Shown one piece after another: positions 24,017 through 34,940 of a stretch of DNA of 64,000 nucleotides. Origin of the DNA: Selaginella moellendorffii (lineage: Eukaryota > Streptophyta > Lycopodiopsida > Selaginellales > Selaginellaceae); the NCBI RefSeq assembly GCF_000143415.4, contig NW_003314265.1:2570559-2634558 (forward strand). The letters run 5' to 3'. Each line of letters begins with the position of its first letter. The first letter of the stretch is position 1. The notes below the pieces were generated by a model. The model did not search any database and had not been told where the DNA came from. It worked only from the letters and a program-made list of their open reading frames with translations. The translations under genes and the position numbers were made by a program.

Positions 24017-24040
24017 ATGGTCGAGAGGCCGGAATCGTGA
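24017..24040 (+). other. Upstream ORF of LHY (7 codons)
   Basis: ATG GTC GAG AGG CCG then GAA TCG TGA. Its stop overlaps the proposed LHY start as TGATG, an arrangement compatible with reinitiation. It counts only if the transcript includes this ATG, which follows the proposed acceptor at 23997. Confidence 0.45.
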
Positions 24041-26606
24041 TGACTGATTTACCTGCGAGGAAGTACAGCCAGGTCCGCCTTTCATGGAATTGTTTGTGAA
24101 TGATTTTCGGGACTGCCATAGGATGGGCGAGATGAAACCAATTTTCTACCGGGAGATCCGGCAGTGAAGCACCAGCTCGGTGAGGTTGGAGACGATTCAC
24201 TTTTTAAGGTGGGCGTGGGCTTTGGTTTTGTCCGCAACCAAAGGAGTTTCCATTGATCCAGGTAAGGAAGCCATACACGATCACCAAGCAGCGAGAGAGG
24301 TGGACGGAAGAAGAACATCAAAAGTTTCTAGAGGCTTTGAAACTCTATGGTCGGGCATGGCGTCGGATTGAAGGTGAGGTTCTAGAGCTTTACCATGGAG
24401 TTTTGATTAGAGTTTTCTTTCTTTCCAGAACATATTGGCACCAAAACTGCAGTCCAGATAAGGAGCCATGCTCAAAAATTCTTCTCGAAGGTGCGTTTGA
24501 AGGAACGAGTTTGAAGGACTTGGAATGAACTTGGGGTTTTTCTTTGTTTCCCTTCCAGTTGGAAAAAGAACAGGCAACTGGAAGCATCGTTCCAGGTACG
24601 GCTCAAGATATTGATATTCCTCCACCTAGGCCGAAGCGAAAGCCAAGCCATCCGTACCCGCGTAAGGCAAGCATGGAAGTTTCTCCAGGAGCTCTTCCTA
24701 TAACAGATTGTGACGGAAAACAGGTACGGTCTTCTTTGCCATTCTCCTTGTTACGAAGCTGGTCTTTACTATCGCTCTGGTTGTGCAGTGCCTTACCACT
24801 ATGGCAATGGAAAAAGTACTGGAAAAATGTCAGGAAGAGCTTAAGTTATTCGGTCATACAGTTGTAGTCCCTACGGTTACTCGAGCAGTGGTGGTGAACG
24901 GGCAAGTGCCGGAAGATGCTAAAGGCGCTGAATCTGAAGAAGTACGGGAAAAGAATGCCTCAGACATTAGCATGCTGGTTTCCGAGAATGACAGCTCGAA
25001 CGGCCAAAGTGACAACCGATTAAACAAGGATGGAAGCTCGACGGTAGCTGATCAACAACAGGAGCTGGCGGCGCTGTACTACTCAAAGTTTTGGGAGAGC
25101 TTGCAAGGTTCGGACAGAGTCTCGCCGCCTTATAGCTTCTGCAACCTGGGGATGGACCGAGGAGGTAACCCGATGTTTCCTCTGTGGCAACCTTCAGTTT
25201 ATACTGCGGCAGCGGCAGGGACACCACACTGGCCAACCCTGCCCAATGTCAACGACTTAACTTCGTCCGTCATAAGAACTGTATTGACGGGCACACCATC
25301 TGACGTCTACAACACAGACAACTCCCCTGCTGCTTTTGCTGCTGCAACGATCGCTGCAGCTTCAGCGTGGTGGGCATTGCAAGGTTCTGTACAGCCGACT
25401 TTCCTTCCTCAGTGCATGGTTCCTCATCCAGAAGTTCACATGACGGACAGGCATGACCAGTGTCACGGAGGAGCGAAAAACAGGAAGCCGGACGGCATTG
25501 ATGAAATGCCACAAGATGATGACGACAACTCGAACATTTCACCGAGTTCTAAGAGGCTGAGCAGCAGCTTCGAAAACAAGGACGCTGGAAAGAGGCGAGT
25601 GAAGTCGCGATCTCTCAAAGAGGATCAACCTCCTTCCTCGTCTGGAAGCGACGATGGCAACGGGCACTGCGACGCTGGTGGACAAGGGAATGGTGACGGA
25701 GACGCATCTGGAAACAGCGGCCCGAGCTCCAACTCGTCCCACTGCGGCACCGCTCAAGCCACGGTCAAGAGTGAGGAGTCCTCGTCCGACAAGAATAAGA
25801 GTGAGGGAGAAGAGGCTTTAACCGAGGAAGCTGCTTCATTCAAAGCTCCAAGCTTCCAGCATGCCAGCAGTCATCACTGCTCTCGGTTCCGGAGGTTCCA
25901 GAGAAATCCAAGGCCGGCTCGTAGCAGCGGCTCGGACGGGGAGCAACGCAAAGAAGTGTCTCAAGGGGTTAGCTTTTTTGTTTCTCTTTTCTGTTTAAAG
26001 ACATCCATCTTTTTTTACCAGGGCCGAATGGCGTTCCAAGCTCTCTTTTCACACCAGAAGCTACCTCAGACGTTTTCTCAGAGGAACAGTTTCCAACAGG
26101 ACCAGCAGCAGCAGCAGCATGAGAGGAAATCTTTACCAGAGAGTGAGACGAGCGATCTGGAGACTGTCAGCGAGTGGAGCAAACAAAACAGCAGCCTTGA
26201 CATAGACAAGATCACGAACAACAGGACCGGCAGCAGCTTTGGAATCTCCAGCATGGCCTCGGAGACCAGTTTGCTCTCGTCTATCCTCTCCAGCTCTGCG
26301 AGCAAGGGCAGAAGAAGGTCCGGGTTCGTGCCATACTGCCGGACAACGACGAGCAACAATGCTAGTGGTGGTGATACCAGTGGTGGTGACTGCAATGGTG
26401 ATGGTAAAGGCAGTGGTAGCAGTGGTGGAGGAGCAAATCCAAAGAGAAGCAGCGCCAATGCTCCAAGTGATAGTACCGCTGTGAATAACAGATTGAACGT
26501 CGAGGAGCGAGGATCATCGACCTGTGCTCTTCAGGACCATCTAGTATCAGCTTCGTCGAGAAATATTGTGAGGCATTTGATGGAAGAGGAAGTGAAGCAA
26601 AGCTAG
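24040..26606 (+). CDS. LHY: LHY/CCA1-type MYB clock transcription factor
   Basis: Seven coding exons: 24040-24072, 24122-24208, 24262-24373, 24429-24490, 24559-24723, 24789-25967, 26022-26606; 740 residues. The single MYB repeat (about residues 50-98) begins [19 protein letters not shown] and includes [19 protein letters not shown] and SHAQKFF, which mark the LHY/CCA1/RVE family. It is followed by [45 protein letters not shown] and [10 protein letters not shown], all LHY/CCA1 rather than RVE hallmarks. The family represses evening genes at dawn through evening elements. The last intron is in frame and free of stops, so retention would add 18 residues. The first two short exons are less certain. 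Confidence 0.92.
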
Positions 26607-26822
26607 TGTGTGTTTGCGTAGCTTCTCTCGTTGTATATTATTATGTCCAGACCGATCCTTGGTTCGAATCTTCGATCCTGTCGTTATTTAAAGGGCCAAA
26701 AGGTCTTGTGACTTTTGGCGGGGCTTGCTCGGGAGCCGTTGGATCCACACCATCCAACGGGCCTTACCTCCCCGCGATTAGGGCTCTTGCGAGGAGCGAG
26801 CGGATCCTTTCTCCGGGCGAGA

Positions 26823-27473
26823 ATGTGGTGGCTAGAGAGAGCCGATCTGCTCAAGAGGGGCGCCTCTGGCGCCCACCAGCTGGGGACGTATCCGCGCACG
26901 GCGGATCTATGGCTCAAGGACAAGCTCCACGACAAGGAGAGCAAGCGCGCCTACAGGAAGCCGCTGGATTTCACGCTCAAGCCGGTGAGGAGGCCTGACA
27001 TCAATCCCCTCCGGCCGGATCTCCGGATCCCGATCGAGGAGGTACTTCCATTCGATGAGAAGGATTCCACGGGGTTTGAGATCCCGTCTTCGTGGAGGGA
27101 GCGGCTCAAGGAGAAGCACACCGCGGATGGCAAGAAATACAGGCTGGAGAAGGAGGAGGAGGTTGTGATCGTGGAGAAGGAGCTGACGCCGGCGGAGAAG
27201 GAGCAAATCTTGCTGGAGCAGGAGGGATTTGTGGCCAAGAAGAGGCTGCGATGGAGAGTAAGGGCCCGGTCACCTGAGGTGATAGAACCAGAGCAGCGTC
27301 TTCTTGGGTCGGGTGTTGTGGTGAAGCCCAGGAGATTTTTGGGTCCGCGGATCGTCAGGGAGAGTGCGTGCTGCCAGTGTGAGACGTGCTTCATGTCGAG
27401 TGAGAGCAGCAGGCTTGGATGCAAGAGTCTATTGAATCATCCGCTGGTCGTCAAAGGGAAGGCTTTTGCGTGA
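26823..27473 (+). CDS. Unrecognised conserved-looking protein
   Basis: A single open frame of 216 residues from ATG at 26823 (earlier in-frame codons lack ATG), only 216 bp after the LHY stop. It begins MWWLERADLL and has a basic N-terminal part with LGTYPRTADLWLKDKLHDKE and LKPVRRPDINPLRPDLRIP, then a charged helical stretch rich in Glu/Lys. The C-terminal part (from about residue 147) contains Cys residues and may be misread, because AGA/GTAAGG at about 27258 is a good splice donor. I do not recognise the family; an organellar protein is possible but unsupported. Confidence 0.55.
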   Translation: MWWLERADLLKRGASGAHQLGTYPRTADLWLKDKLHDKESKRAYRKPLDFTLKPVRRPDINPLRPDLRIPIEEVLPFDEKDSTGFEIPSSWRERLKEKHTADGKKYRLEKEEEVVIVEKELTPAEKEQILLEQEGFVAKKRLRWRVRARSPEVIEPEQRLLGSGVVVKPRRFLGPRIVRESACCQCETCFMSSESSRLGCKSLLNHPLVVKGKAFA

Positions 27474-27802
27474 AAGAAGTAAAAGAAGTGGAAGAAGGAG
27501 AAGACAAAGGAAAATCAGTTCTTCAGTGGTGGTTTGCTTCTATAGGTTTTAGCTGGTAGAAGAAGTCGAGAAGCATAAGAAGAACAAGAAGAAGAGGCGA
27601 GAATGCGTTCTAACACTGCGTGAGTGAGGCTGATAATTCTTTCAGGACGTTCTCGCGAGCTTGCAAAGCAAAGAAAGGCCGGACAGTCGGGGAACGACAC
27701 CGGGATGGATCAAAAGAGCTCTCGTCACAAAGCCACCCGGTCGAGCCGAAGGTGAATTTCAGCTCCTGCTAAGATTTTATTTTTCTCACAAGCGCTACGT
27801 TG
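27474..27802. other. Short intergenic stretch
   Basis: No convincing coding sequence. It is purine-rich at 27474-27600 and probably holds the 5' leader of the TPR gene. Confidence 0.4.
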
Positions 27803-29355
27803 ATGCTTCCAGGTTTAAGAGCGCCTGTGTCAAACATCGGTGCAAAGCTTAACAAAACAGCCACTGGACTACGACTTTGGTGAGAGCCTTAATACTGTAG
27901 TGAATTCTAGACGTGCGGTTCTTCTTAGACAGGCATGAGCAAGTATTCGATGGCGAGGGTCGTCAAGTGACTGGGATTTTATTGAGACAGACAAAAGAAA
28001 GTGCGCAGTTTGCAGGTACGTAGACACCCGAGAGTGATTTTGTTAGCAGCTGTTTCTTATTTTCTTATACACAGACTTGGAACTCTGCAAGCCAATATCG
28101 AGCTTCTTACGCATCAGCGTTCCTCCGGAGTACAGTTCGGCAGCTAGGATAAGTCCTGAGGAGCAGGAAACTGCGATTGAAAAGGGAGGCCACGGTATAT
28201 CAGATTATACTTTTTCTATTCTCATGGTAACAGGTCGATGATGTGCGAACTATATAGGTGCATTCAAGGATGAGATTGTGGACAAGAATGTGCTCTTGGA
28301 ATCAATCAGACGAATGAATGATCCGAGCCAAATGAAACAGGAAGCCTCAGCTGTCCTCTGTCTGGGTGTTCTTTATGACAATGGCCAGGTATGCATTGTT
28401 CGGGTTTATGAGTTGCGGATGTGGAACATATGTGTATTTTAAGCAAAGCTCAGGATTACACTCGAGCTGTGGAGAACTACAAAAAGTTTTGCGAGCTCTG
28501 CCAAAATACTGGCGATGCCAAAGGGGAAGCAATGGGGTACAACTTCATAGCTTGTTCTCTGCAAGAAGACCAAGACAAGAAACTAAAGACTGAGAAAGTC
28601 GAGAAGGTCGGACCTATGGGTGAGCTTGAATTGTCTACGGAGGCCACCATGCAAGTAAGTAGCTTGCATTCACTCAGCGTATAAAAGCTCTTGACGCTGT
28701 TGTATATCGTTTCAGTATGAGGAGGCACTCGCTTACCACGAACAGCATGCGCATCTGGCAGATCTCGAAGGGAAATATATGGCTTACACCAACGCTGGAA
28801 TCCTTCATGCAGCGCTTGGAAATTGGATTGAAGCTGCCCGAAGCCACAGGGTACGTTGACTTCCTTTTGTTTAGTGCCTTGCTTTTGTCTCGTTTGACGT
28901 TTCCCGCTGTTTCTTCCAGAAAGCTTTGAAGTGTGCGACATACATGCGAAGACCAGAATATCAAAGCGTGGCAGTCGGCAACCTGGCCTACCTCTTACTG
29001 CGACGAAGAAAACTAGGAGCATCGAGATTGTGCACGAAAAGGTCCTCGTTTCCATTTTCTTTTCCGTGGGTGTGTGTGTGTCCCACCGAAAACTTAAACA
29101 ACGTTTGTTTCTTCCAGGTACTTGCAAATCTGTGAATCGCTCGGTTTCACCGAAGGCGAAGCCCGGGGGCACTACATGCTCGGCCACATTTTCACGCAGC
29201 AGAGGAAGCTATCCGAGGCTGCCGAGGAGTTTAGAACCGCGGGCCGCATCGCCAAGAGCATCAACAACATGGTGCTAGAACACGCGGCCAAAGTTCTCAT
29301 CGGCGTCTCCAAAGGCAAGCTCGAGTATGGCAAGCTCGGCATCGGTCCCTGCTAA
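27803..29355 (+). CDS. TPR-repeat protein, possibly TTC29-like (flagellar)
   Basis: Eight exons: 27803-27879, 27933-28015, 28075-28194, 28258-28388, 28454-28654, 28716-28850, 28920-29041, 29118-29355; 368 residues, all junctions in frame. Residues from about 110 onward form TPR-type helices (SAVLCLGVLYDNGQDYTRAVENY; YEEALAYHEQHA; YMAYTNAGILHAALGNWIEAA; GHYMLGHIFTQQRKLSEAAEEF). The order and spacing resemble animal TTC29, a sperm-flagellum protein, which would fit a plant with swimming sperm; this is a weak by-eye resemblance and other TPR families are possible. No signal peptide or membrane segment is seen. Confidence 0.75.
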
Positions 29356-31009
29356 AAGAAACAAAGACGAGGAGCACGCACGCCACGCACGGCCGATGAT
29401 TACAAACGATCCGGAGCGATCCCAACCGCTCGCCGATTCCACGCCGGAATGTACAATGTCGCAACGGAACGTGTACGACGGTGATGGATCCCCGTACGGC
29501 AGGGAGGATATCCCAAATCCAAGGAGGGGATTACCGTTGCGCGGCGGTGGCTGGCGGCCGTCGGATGGGACGCTATGGCGAGGGAGCGATGATTGATAGC
29601 GACCGCAAGGTGGGCGTAAAATAACCAAAGTTTAATCTCGTGCATTGTATATGGTACAAAAATTTTAATCACGAGTTACGGTGGTGTGAATAGTCTTGGC
29701 ATGTGGTGGATGTTGAAATGTGAATGGCTTTTTTTCTTTTTTCCTTCTAGGGGGGCGTGGTCGTTATAGAAACAAACCACCCTCCACATGGAAGGCTGTT
29801 AGTTGCCGGGGAAAGGGAGGGGGAGATGGGGGAAAAATTGACACCACCCCCCCAACACCTTTGCAATTGCTTGATTGATTTTGATATTGCTACCTTGGCA
29901 ATTGGAATGTAGGGCTCGTGGTCGTGATCTCGCGCGTCCACTGCATGTAAAGGTTTGTCGTTTGGGTAGAGAAGTTGATGGGGACGCTGGAGTTAGGGTT
30001 TGATGATCGTCGCGCCGGGCTCGTTCCAACAATTTCTTATTCCCCGGTTGGTGTGATGGATTGGCTCGAGCAGCAAACACATGACGGGCTAACATGCCCC
30101 GGCGCTGACACATACTCTGGGACAGGATCTTTGGAGCTCATGATGCCAAGAGCTCTATCCATCTACACTCTTTTGTAGGTTTGTGGTTTTGGTTTTGGTT
30201 TGGTCAAACAGCTTTTAACGGGTTTTGACCAGGAGTTGACTGGGTGGATATTCCACATTTTTCGAGCGTGATCATGGTAGACGGGGAAGCTTCGAAATCT
30301 CGCAAGGTCTTTTATGCATTTGTGGTTAGACCTAGAAAGAAGGTGTTGAAAACCCAAGGATGCGATTAAATGCCCAACTAAAACTCTCACCCATGGAAAT
30401 CGATCTCCAAACCAATCGTGTACTTTGGATGCGATGCGCCACCACCCACAACAACACAACATGTCCACAACATGCTGTGTTTTTAACAGCACACTGTTCA
30501 TTTGCCCAGTCTCTAGAAAACGAAAGGGGCTTTCTTTCTCTTCTATTCATTAAAATAGAGAAGCGAAGGTACGCAAGCCAGGAGCTTGATCCATCAAATA
30601 CAATCTTCCAGAGGAACTTGAATTAATCAATCCATCAATTACAATCTTCCAAAAGAGCTTGGATGAATCAATCCATCAAATACAATCTTCCAAACTGGTG
30701 GCCGAACGTAATATAAAATTAGGGCAAAAAGCTCAAAATGCCCTGAGCCGGCATTTTGCCCCTCTTTCCCCATATAAAATAACGGGATGTCAGCAAAAGA
30801 AAAATTAGGGCCAACAGAGTCGTCTTTCTTCTCCGGCCGAGCAAGAAGCTCTCCCTCTTCTCTCTCTCTCTCTCTCCTCTCTCTCTTCTTGCGCGCGCGC
30901 TCCAGCAGCTAGACAACAATGTCGTTGTGAGATCGCTCAATCCGGCGGCCATGGCGCTCTAGAGCTGGATTTCTTGCGGGAAAACCAGGAAGGAGCAAGA
31001 AAGCGCACA
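29356..31009. other. Intergenic region upstream of the pectinesterase gene
   Basis: No gene is seen. It includes three copies of a TCCATCAAATACAATCTTCC-type unit with 41-bp period (30590-30692), a TATA-like ATATAAAATA at about 30772, and a CT-rich patch at 30850-30892 just before the likely transcription start of the pectinesterase gene. Open frames at 29799-30113 and 30163-30501 (minus) look random. Confidence 0.5.
30590..30692 (+). repeat. 41-bp tandem repeat, three copies
   Basis: Copies start near 30590, 30631 and 30672 and share TCCATCAA, TACAATCTTCCA and a GAGCTTG/GAACTTG linker. Confidence 0.7.
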
Positions 31010-32810
31010 ATGCAGGTCCAATCTTTCGTCGCCGCGGCCGCTCTCGCCATAATCTTGCTCCTCGTCCCCGCCGGCGGGCAACAAGATCCCCGGATTCATC
31101 CGCGCGCCGCCGCCGCCTTGACGAGCATCCTCTCCAAGAACAGCAGCAGCGGCGCCGGCATCGCGCATCAAGAATCTCCTTCTTCTCCCTCTCCCTCCCT
31201 GCTTCTTTCCTTGCATGAGCACCCCGCGCACAGGAGCTTCTTCAAGGCGCCGGATTCCGCCGTCCGGCTGCTCAATTCCTGGGCGCGGCGGCGCGGCGGG
31301 AGGATCAGGCACGGCAGGGGCGTGTGGAACCAGCAGATGCACAAGAATCGCAAGGCTCGGAATCCTTTCAAGCAGATGGCCATCTCCAAGTACCTCATCG
31401 TGGATCAATACGGCCATGGGAATTTCAAGACGATTCAGGCCGCCGTGGATTCCATCCCTCTCGACAACAAGCAGTGGGTCTACGTCCAGATCAATGCCGG
31501 CCTCTACAGGTAAGAAGAAGATTTCTCCTTTGTCGCAATTCCTAGCAACGATTCCGGAATGGATTGATTGACGAGCAGGGAGAAGGTGATCATCCCCTAC
31601 AACAAGCCCTTCATAATCTTCCAGGGAGCGGGGAGGGACAAGACGACGATCGAATGGAACGATGCCGCTAGCCGGTCGGGCACGGCCGACAGTGCTACAT
31701 TCACGGCTTGGGCCCCGAGTTTCATCGCCAAAGGAATCAGCTTTAAGGCAAGTACTTGGCTTTTATGTCTTTGCGTTCGTGCTTGGTTTGACAAATGGTT
31801 TTTTTTTTTTTTTCTCCTCTGCGATTCATTGTGGTGATCAGAACGGATCACCAGCACCACCTCCAGGAGCCGAGAACAGGCAAGCGGTGGCCGCGCTGGC
31901 AGCAGCAGACATGCAAGCTTTTTACTCCTGCGGCTTCTACGGCGCTCAGGACACCCTCTTCGACTATCAAGGCAGGCATTACTTCCGCGATTGCTACATT
32001 GAGGGATCCATCGACGTGATCTTCGGCCATGCCCAGTCCATTTTTCGGGTAAGTTCTAGTTTAGTAGTGATCGATCGATCTGGAAACTGACGCTGGCTTT
32101 TCTTATCTTCAGGAGTGTGAGCTCCATAGCATTGCGGAGTCGTATGGCTCGCTGGCTGCTCACAATCGCTGGAATCCCAGCGACAGCTCCGGTTTCGTCT
32201 TTGTGGATTGTACCATCACCGGATCCAAAGGGCAGGTGTTTCTGGGGCGTGCCTGGGGAGCCTACTCCCGCATCGTCTACATCAACACGCGCATGGACAA
32301 TGTGATCATCCCCGAAGGCTGGTACGATTGGGGGGTGCCGCAGCGACAAAGGTACTTAACTCCCTCCGGCATCCTAGGATTTTTTTTCTTTCTGGACAAG
32401 GCTTGCTTCCGGCATTGGCTTTGGTTTTTTCTCCATGGATTTTGGCAGGCATTCCCGCATTGTTTTCTTGGCTGCTTGTTGGCTTGCTTTGTCTGGAGTC
32501 GCGGGGATTGCGACTGCCTGTGTATTGGATTCGTTTTCCTTTTAAATGCTTTCCTTTTTGTGTCTCATGGGATGCCGCTCCTCGCGATTTGGAGCAGGGG
32601 TCCGTGGAAAGATTCCTCACCCGATGCTGTTTCTAATCTCTGTAAGCTTTTGCCTCCAGGACGGTCTTCTTCGGCCAGTACAAATGCAGTGGACCGGGTG
32701 CCGGCGAATCGGGCCGTGTCAGTTGGTCTCACGAGCTCAACGATTACGAGGCCAGGCCGTTCATGCAAATCAACTTCATCAATGGCCACGAGTGGCTCTC
32801 GGAGGTGTGA
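31010..32810 (+). CDS. Secreted pectinesterase (pectin methylesterase)
   Basis: Five exons: 31010-31509, 31579-31747, 31842-32048, 32113-32351, 32660-32810; 421 residues. It starts with a hydrophobic signal peptide (QSFVAAAALAIILLLVPAG). Family motifs appear in order: GNFKTIQAAVDSIP, GLYREKV, RQAVA (catalytic Gln region), DTLFDYQGRHYFRDCYIEGS, IDVIFGHAQ with the nucleophile Asp, and FLGRAWG with the catalytic Arg. The usual IDFIFG reads IDVIFG. There is no PMEI pro-domain; the roughly 120-residue N-terminal region is low-complexity, so it is type-II-like. It would de-esterify cell-wall pectin. Intron 2 has a GC donor (AAG/GCAAGT). Confidence 0.93.
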
Positions 32811-34031
32811 ACAACAACAACACCAACAACACCAGTTACACCACCATCGCTCGCAAGGAGAAAACAAGGACATGTTGGTGGTGGTGGAAGTCGTGGCTGA
32901 GTAAATTCTTTCTTTCCTCCTTCCCTTTCTTTGCTCGATCTCTCCCTCTCTCACTCTTCGTTTTCTTTTTTGGTCTGAGGCTGTGCGAGGCAAGAACGAG
33001 TAACTTTACATATAGAGTTGGAAGCGCTGGCTGCTTAATTGCTCGCTCCCGGTTCTTGCATTCCACTTATCTCTCTCTCTCTCTCTCTCTCTCTCTACTC
33101 TCTTGATTTTGGGTCTTAGGTGATACATAAGCGCGTATCAAGAGCCGCGATCAGTCAAACGTAAGATCGAAAAAGGCAAATAAGTCAGAAGGAAAAAGGA
33201 AGAGAAAAATAGAAGCATGTAAAAGGTAGCTCTCGAATCGAAACGAAACAAACAATGGTTTTATTTCTACGAGAAAGAGAGAGCGTGGAAAGGCTGTGCC
33301 GCCATAGCCAGAGACCTTTGCAAGCTCGGGGAATGATTCGCGCTTCGAGTGGCCTGTCACTCGCGCTAGTGAAATTCTTTTTGCTTTCGGTTATGTCTTT
33401 ATGGCCCATGGTGGCCCCGGGAAGTGAGGGAGGTATATTCCGTAACGGATCCCGTGAAACCTCCCAGCAAGCAACAGTGCGTGTTTTGTGTCGTGTTTGT
33501 CCCGCAAAAGTGGAACAATGGTAGAAATCCTTCTTTTCTGGTTTCGTTCTTGGTTGTCATGAAAACCGTTTCGAACGGTTTTGTATGATTAGTGCGCGCA
33601 AAGGCTGCTGTGCTGCTGCTCCTCGTTTGCGCGCTTCCCTTGTCTCGCAAGAAACGAGCAAGAGACAATGAATGGGAGAGAGAGGAAAAGTTTTCTTTTT
33701 TCCAGGATGTTTTTCTTCCTCTCTTTCCCTGTCCTTGACATTTCTTTGGCAACAAGAATGTTACATGTAAAAGTAATGTCAGCTAGCTGACTTCTAGATC
33801 GATCCAGCTTCCGGGCTGCTGCTTAAGAGTAGCTGATTAAGCGAAACAAAGAGATTCTGGAGGAGCAAAAATTACCAAAGGAATGAAAACGAAGAAGAGT
33901 GTGAGAGAGGAGTGAGAGTGAGCGAGAGAGAGAGAGAGAGAGAGAGAAGAAAGTTGTACTCACACAAAAAACACACAAAGACATGCACACTCACACTCAC
34001 TGTGCCTGGATTGGTGTAGAAACCTTTCATA
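32811..34031. other. Intergenic, between two 3' ends
   Basis: Holds the 3' flanks of the pectinesterase gene and of the oppositely oriented F-box gene. A (CT)n run lies at 33070-33096 and a (GA)n run at 33924-33948. No gene is seen; open frames at 33399-33755 and 33151-33409 (minus) lack family features. Confidence 0.5.
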
Positions 34032-34940
34032 TCACAATCGCACGTCCGTCTCGCAATCGTCGCTGCTGCTGTTGATCGCTACTGCTTTGCCGTTGTCCCT
34101 GGCCATGGCGGCGGGCTCGTTGTCGTCGTCAACATCCTCGTCGCCGCCACCATCGTCGCCACCACCTCCACCTCGGCCACCGCCGCCACCCGCGCGCTCC
34201 TCGTCCGAGTCCGGTAGCGGCAGGAGCAAGCACATCCCGGTCAGGTGGCCGTTGATGCACACCAGGTACTCGATGCTGTTCTCGTAGTCATACGACGCCA
34301 GCCGCCGCTGCGCACTGGGCGGGATCATCCTCGCCTCCATCATGCTCCACACCCGCGACCGGCAGAACGGGCAGCACGCCCCCTCCTCCAGCTTCCCGCG
34401 GTCCAGCAGCATCTGCCGCGTCTTGGACGCCCCGAACGACTTGAACACCCCGCGGAAGAGGCCCACGTCCTCCTCGTCGTCCAGGTGCTCGCACAGGTCC
34501 GTCACGTACAGCACGTCCGAGCGGCACTTTGGATGGAGGAAGCTCCGCCCCGACGTCCGCGAGAAGCGCGACTTCAAGACGAGGTGGCCGCCACCCGGCG
34601 GCGAGAGCGACTTGAAGTGGCGCGTCGAGTGGCAGCCGGCGCAGTAGATCATGAGCTTGCCCAGCTTGTCCCAGTTGATCTCGATGGCGTCGTTCTTGAC
34701 GCCGAAGGACAGGTCGGCCGCCATGCGGGGCGCGCGCGACAGGCAAAACTTCTTCCACATCTCCAGCTTGATGAGCTCGTTGAGCGCCTTGCACACGCAT
34801 GCGATGGCGCACAGCATGTACGGGTTCCAGTTGGCGTGCCGCAATACCAGCTCCAGGATGTCCTCGTTGAGCAGCCCAGCACCTTGGCCATGGTGCTGGT
34901 GCGGGTACCGCCGCCGCTGCCTGGGCTGTCTCGACAGCAT
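34032..34940 (-). CDS. EID1-like F-box protein
   Basis: An uninterrupted frame of 302 residues. The F-box lies at about residues 24-72 (LLNEDILELVLRHANWNPYMLCAIACVCKALNELI). It is followed by the EID1-like body: YCAGCHSTRHFKSL, a Cys-rich CCPFCRSRVWSMMEA and SYDYENSIEYLVCINGHLTG. The C-terminus is a low-complexity Gly/Asp tract (GGGGGRGGGGGDDGGGDEDVDDD). Family members are substrate adaptors of SCF ubiquitin ligases; EID1 acts in phytochrome A signalling and EDL3 in abscisic acid responses in Arabidopsis. Which of these applies here cannot be told from sequence. Confidence 0.9.
   Translation of the reverse strand: MLSRQPRQRRRYPHQHHGQGAGLLNEDILELVLRHANWNPYMLCAIACVCKALNELIKLEMWKKFCLSRAPRMAADLSFGVKNDAIEINWDKLGKLMIYCAGCHSTRHFKSLSPPGGGHLVLKSRFSRTSGRSFLHPKCRSDVLYVTDLCEHLDDEEDVGLFRGVFKSFGASKTRQMLLDRGKLEEGACCPFCRSRVWSMMEARMIPPSAQRRLASYDYENSIEYLVCINGHLTGMCLLLPLPDSDEERAGGGGGRGGGGGDDGGGDEDVDDDNEPAAMARDNGKAVAINSSSDDCETDVRL

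Larger units (their letters stand above)
22784..24039. promoter_or_regulatory. Shared upstream region of the formiminotransferase-like and LHY genes
   Basis: A 1256-bp spacer between divergent start codons. It contains two exact evening elements (listed separately), an EE-like AAAATATCC at about 23457, and CGACGTGGCG at about 23236. A likely 5'UTR intron of LHY runs from GGAGAG/GTAGTTG near 23910 to TTTCAG at about 23997. Open frames here (23025-23396 and 23483-23725, minus) look non-coding. Confidence 0.6.

Noticed and set aside
32203-32904. Plus-strand frame running through pectinesterase intron 4
   Set aside because: Reads through an intron and then leaves the pectinesterase frame; correct splicing gives VFFGQYKCSGPGA and a proper C-terminus.
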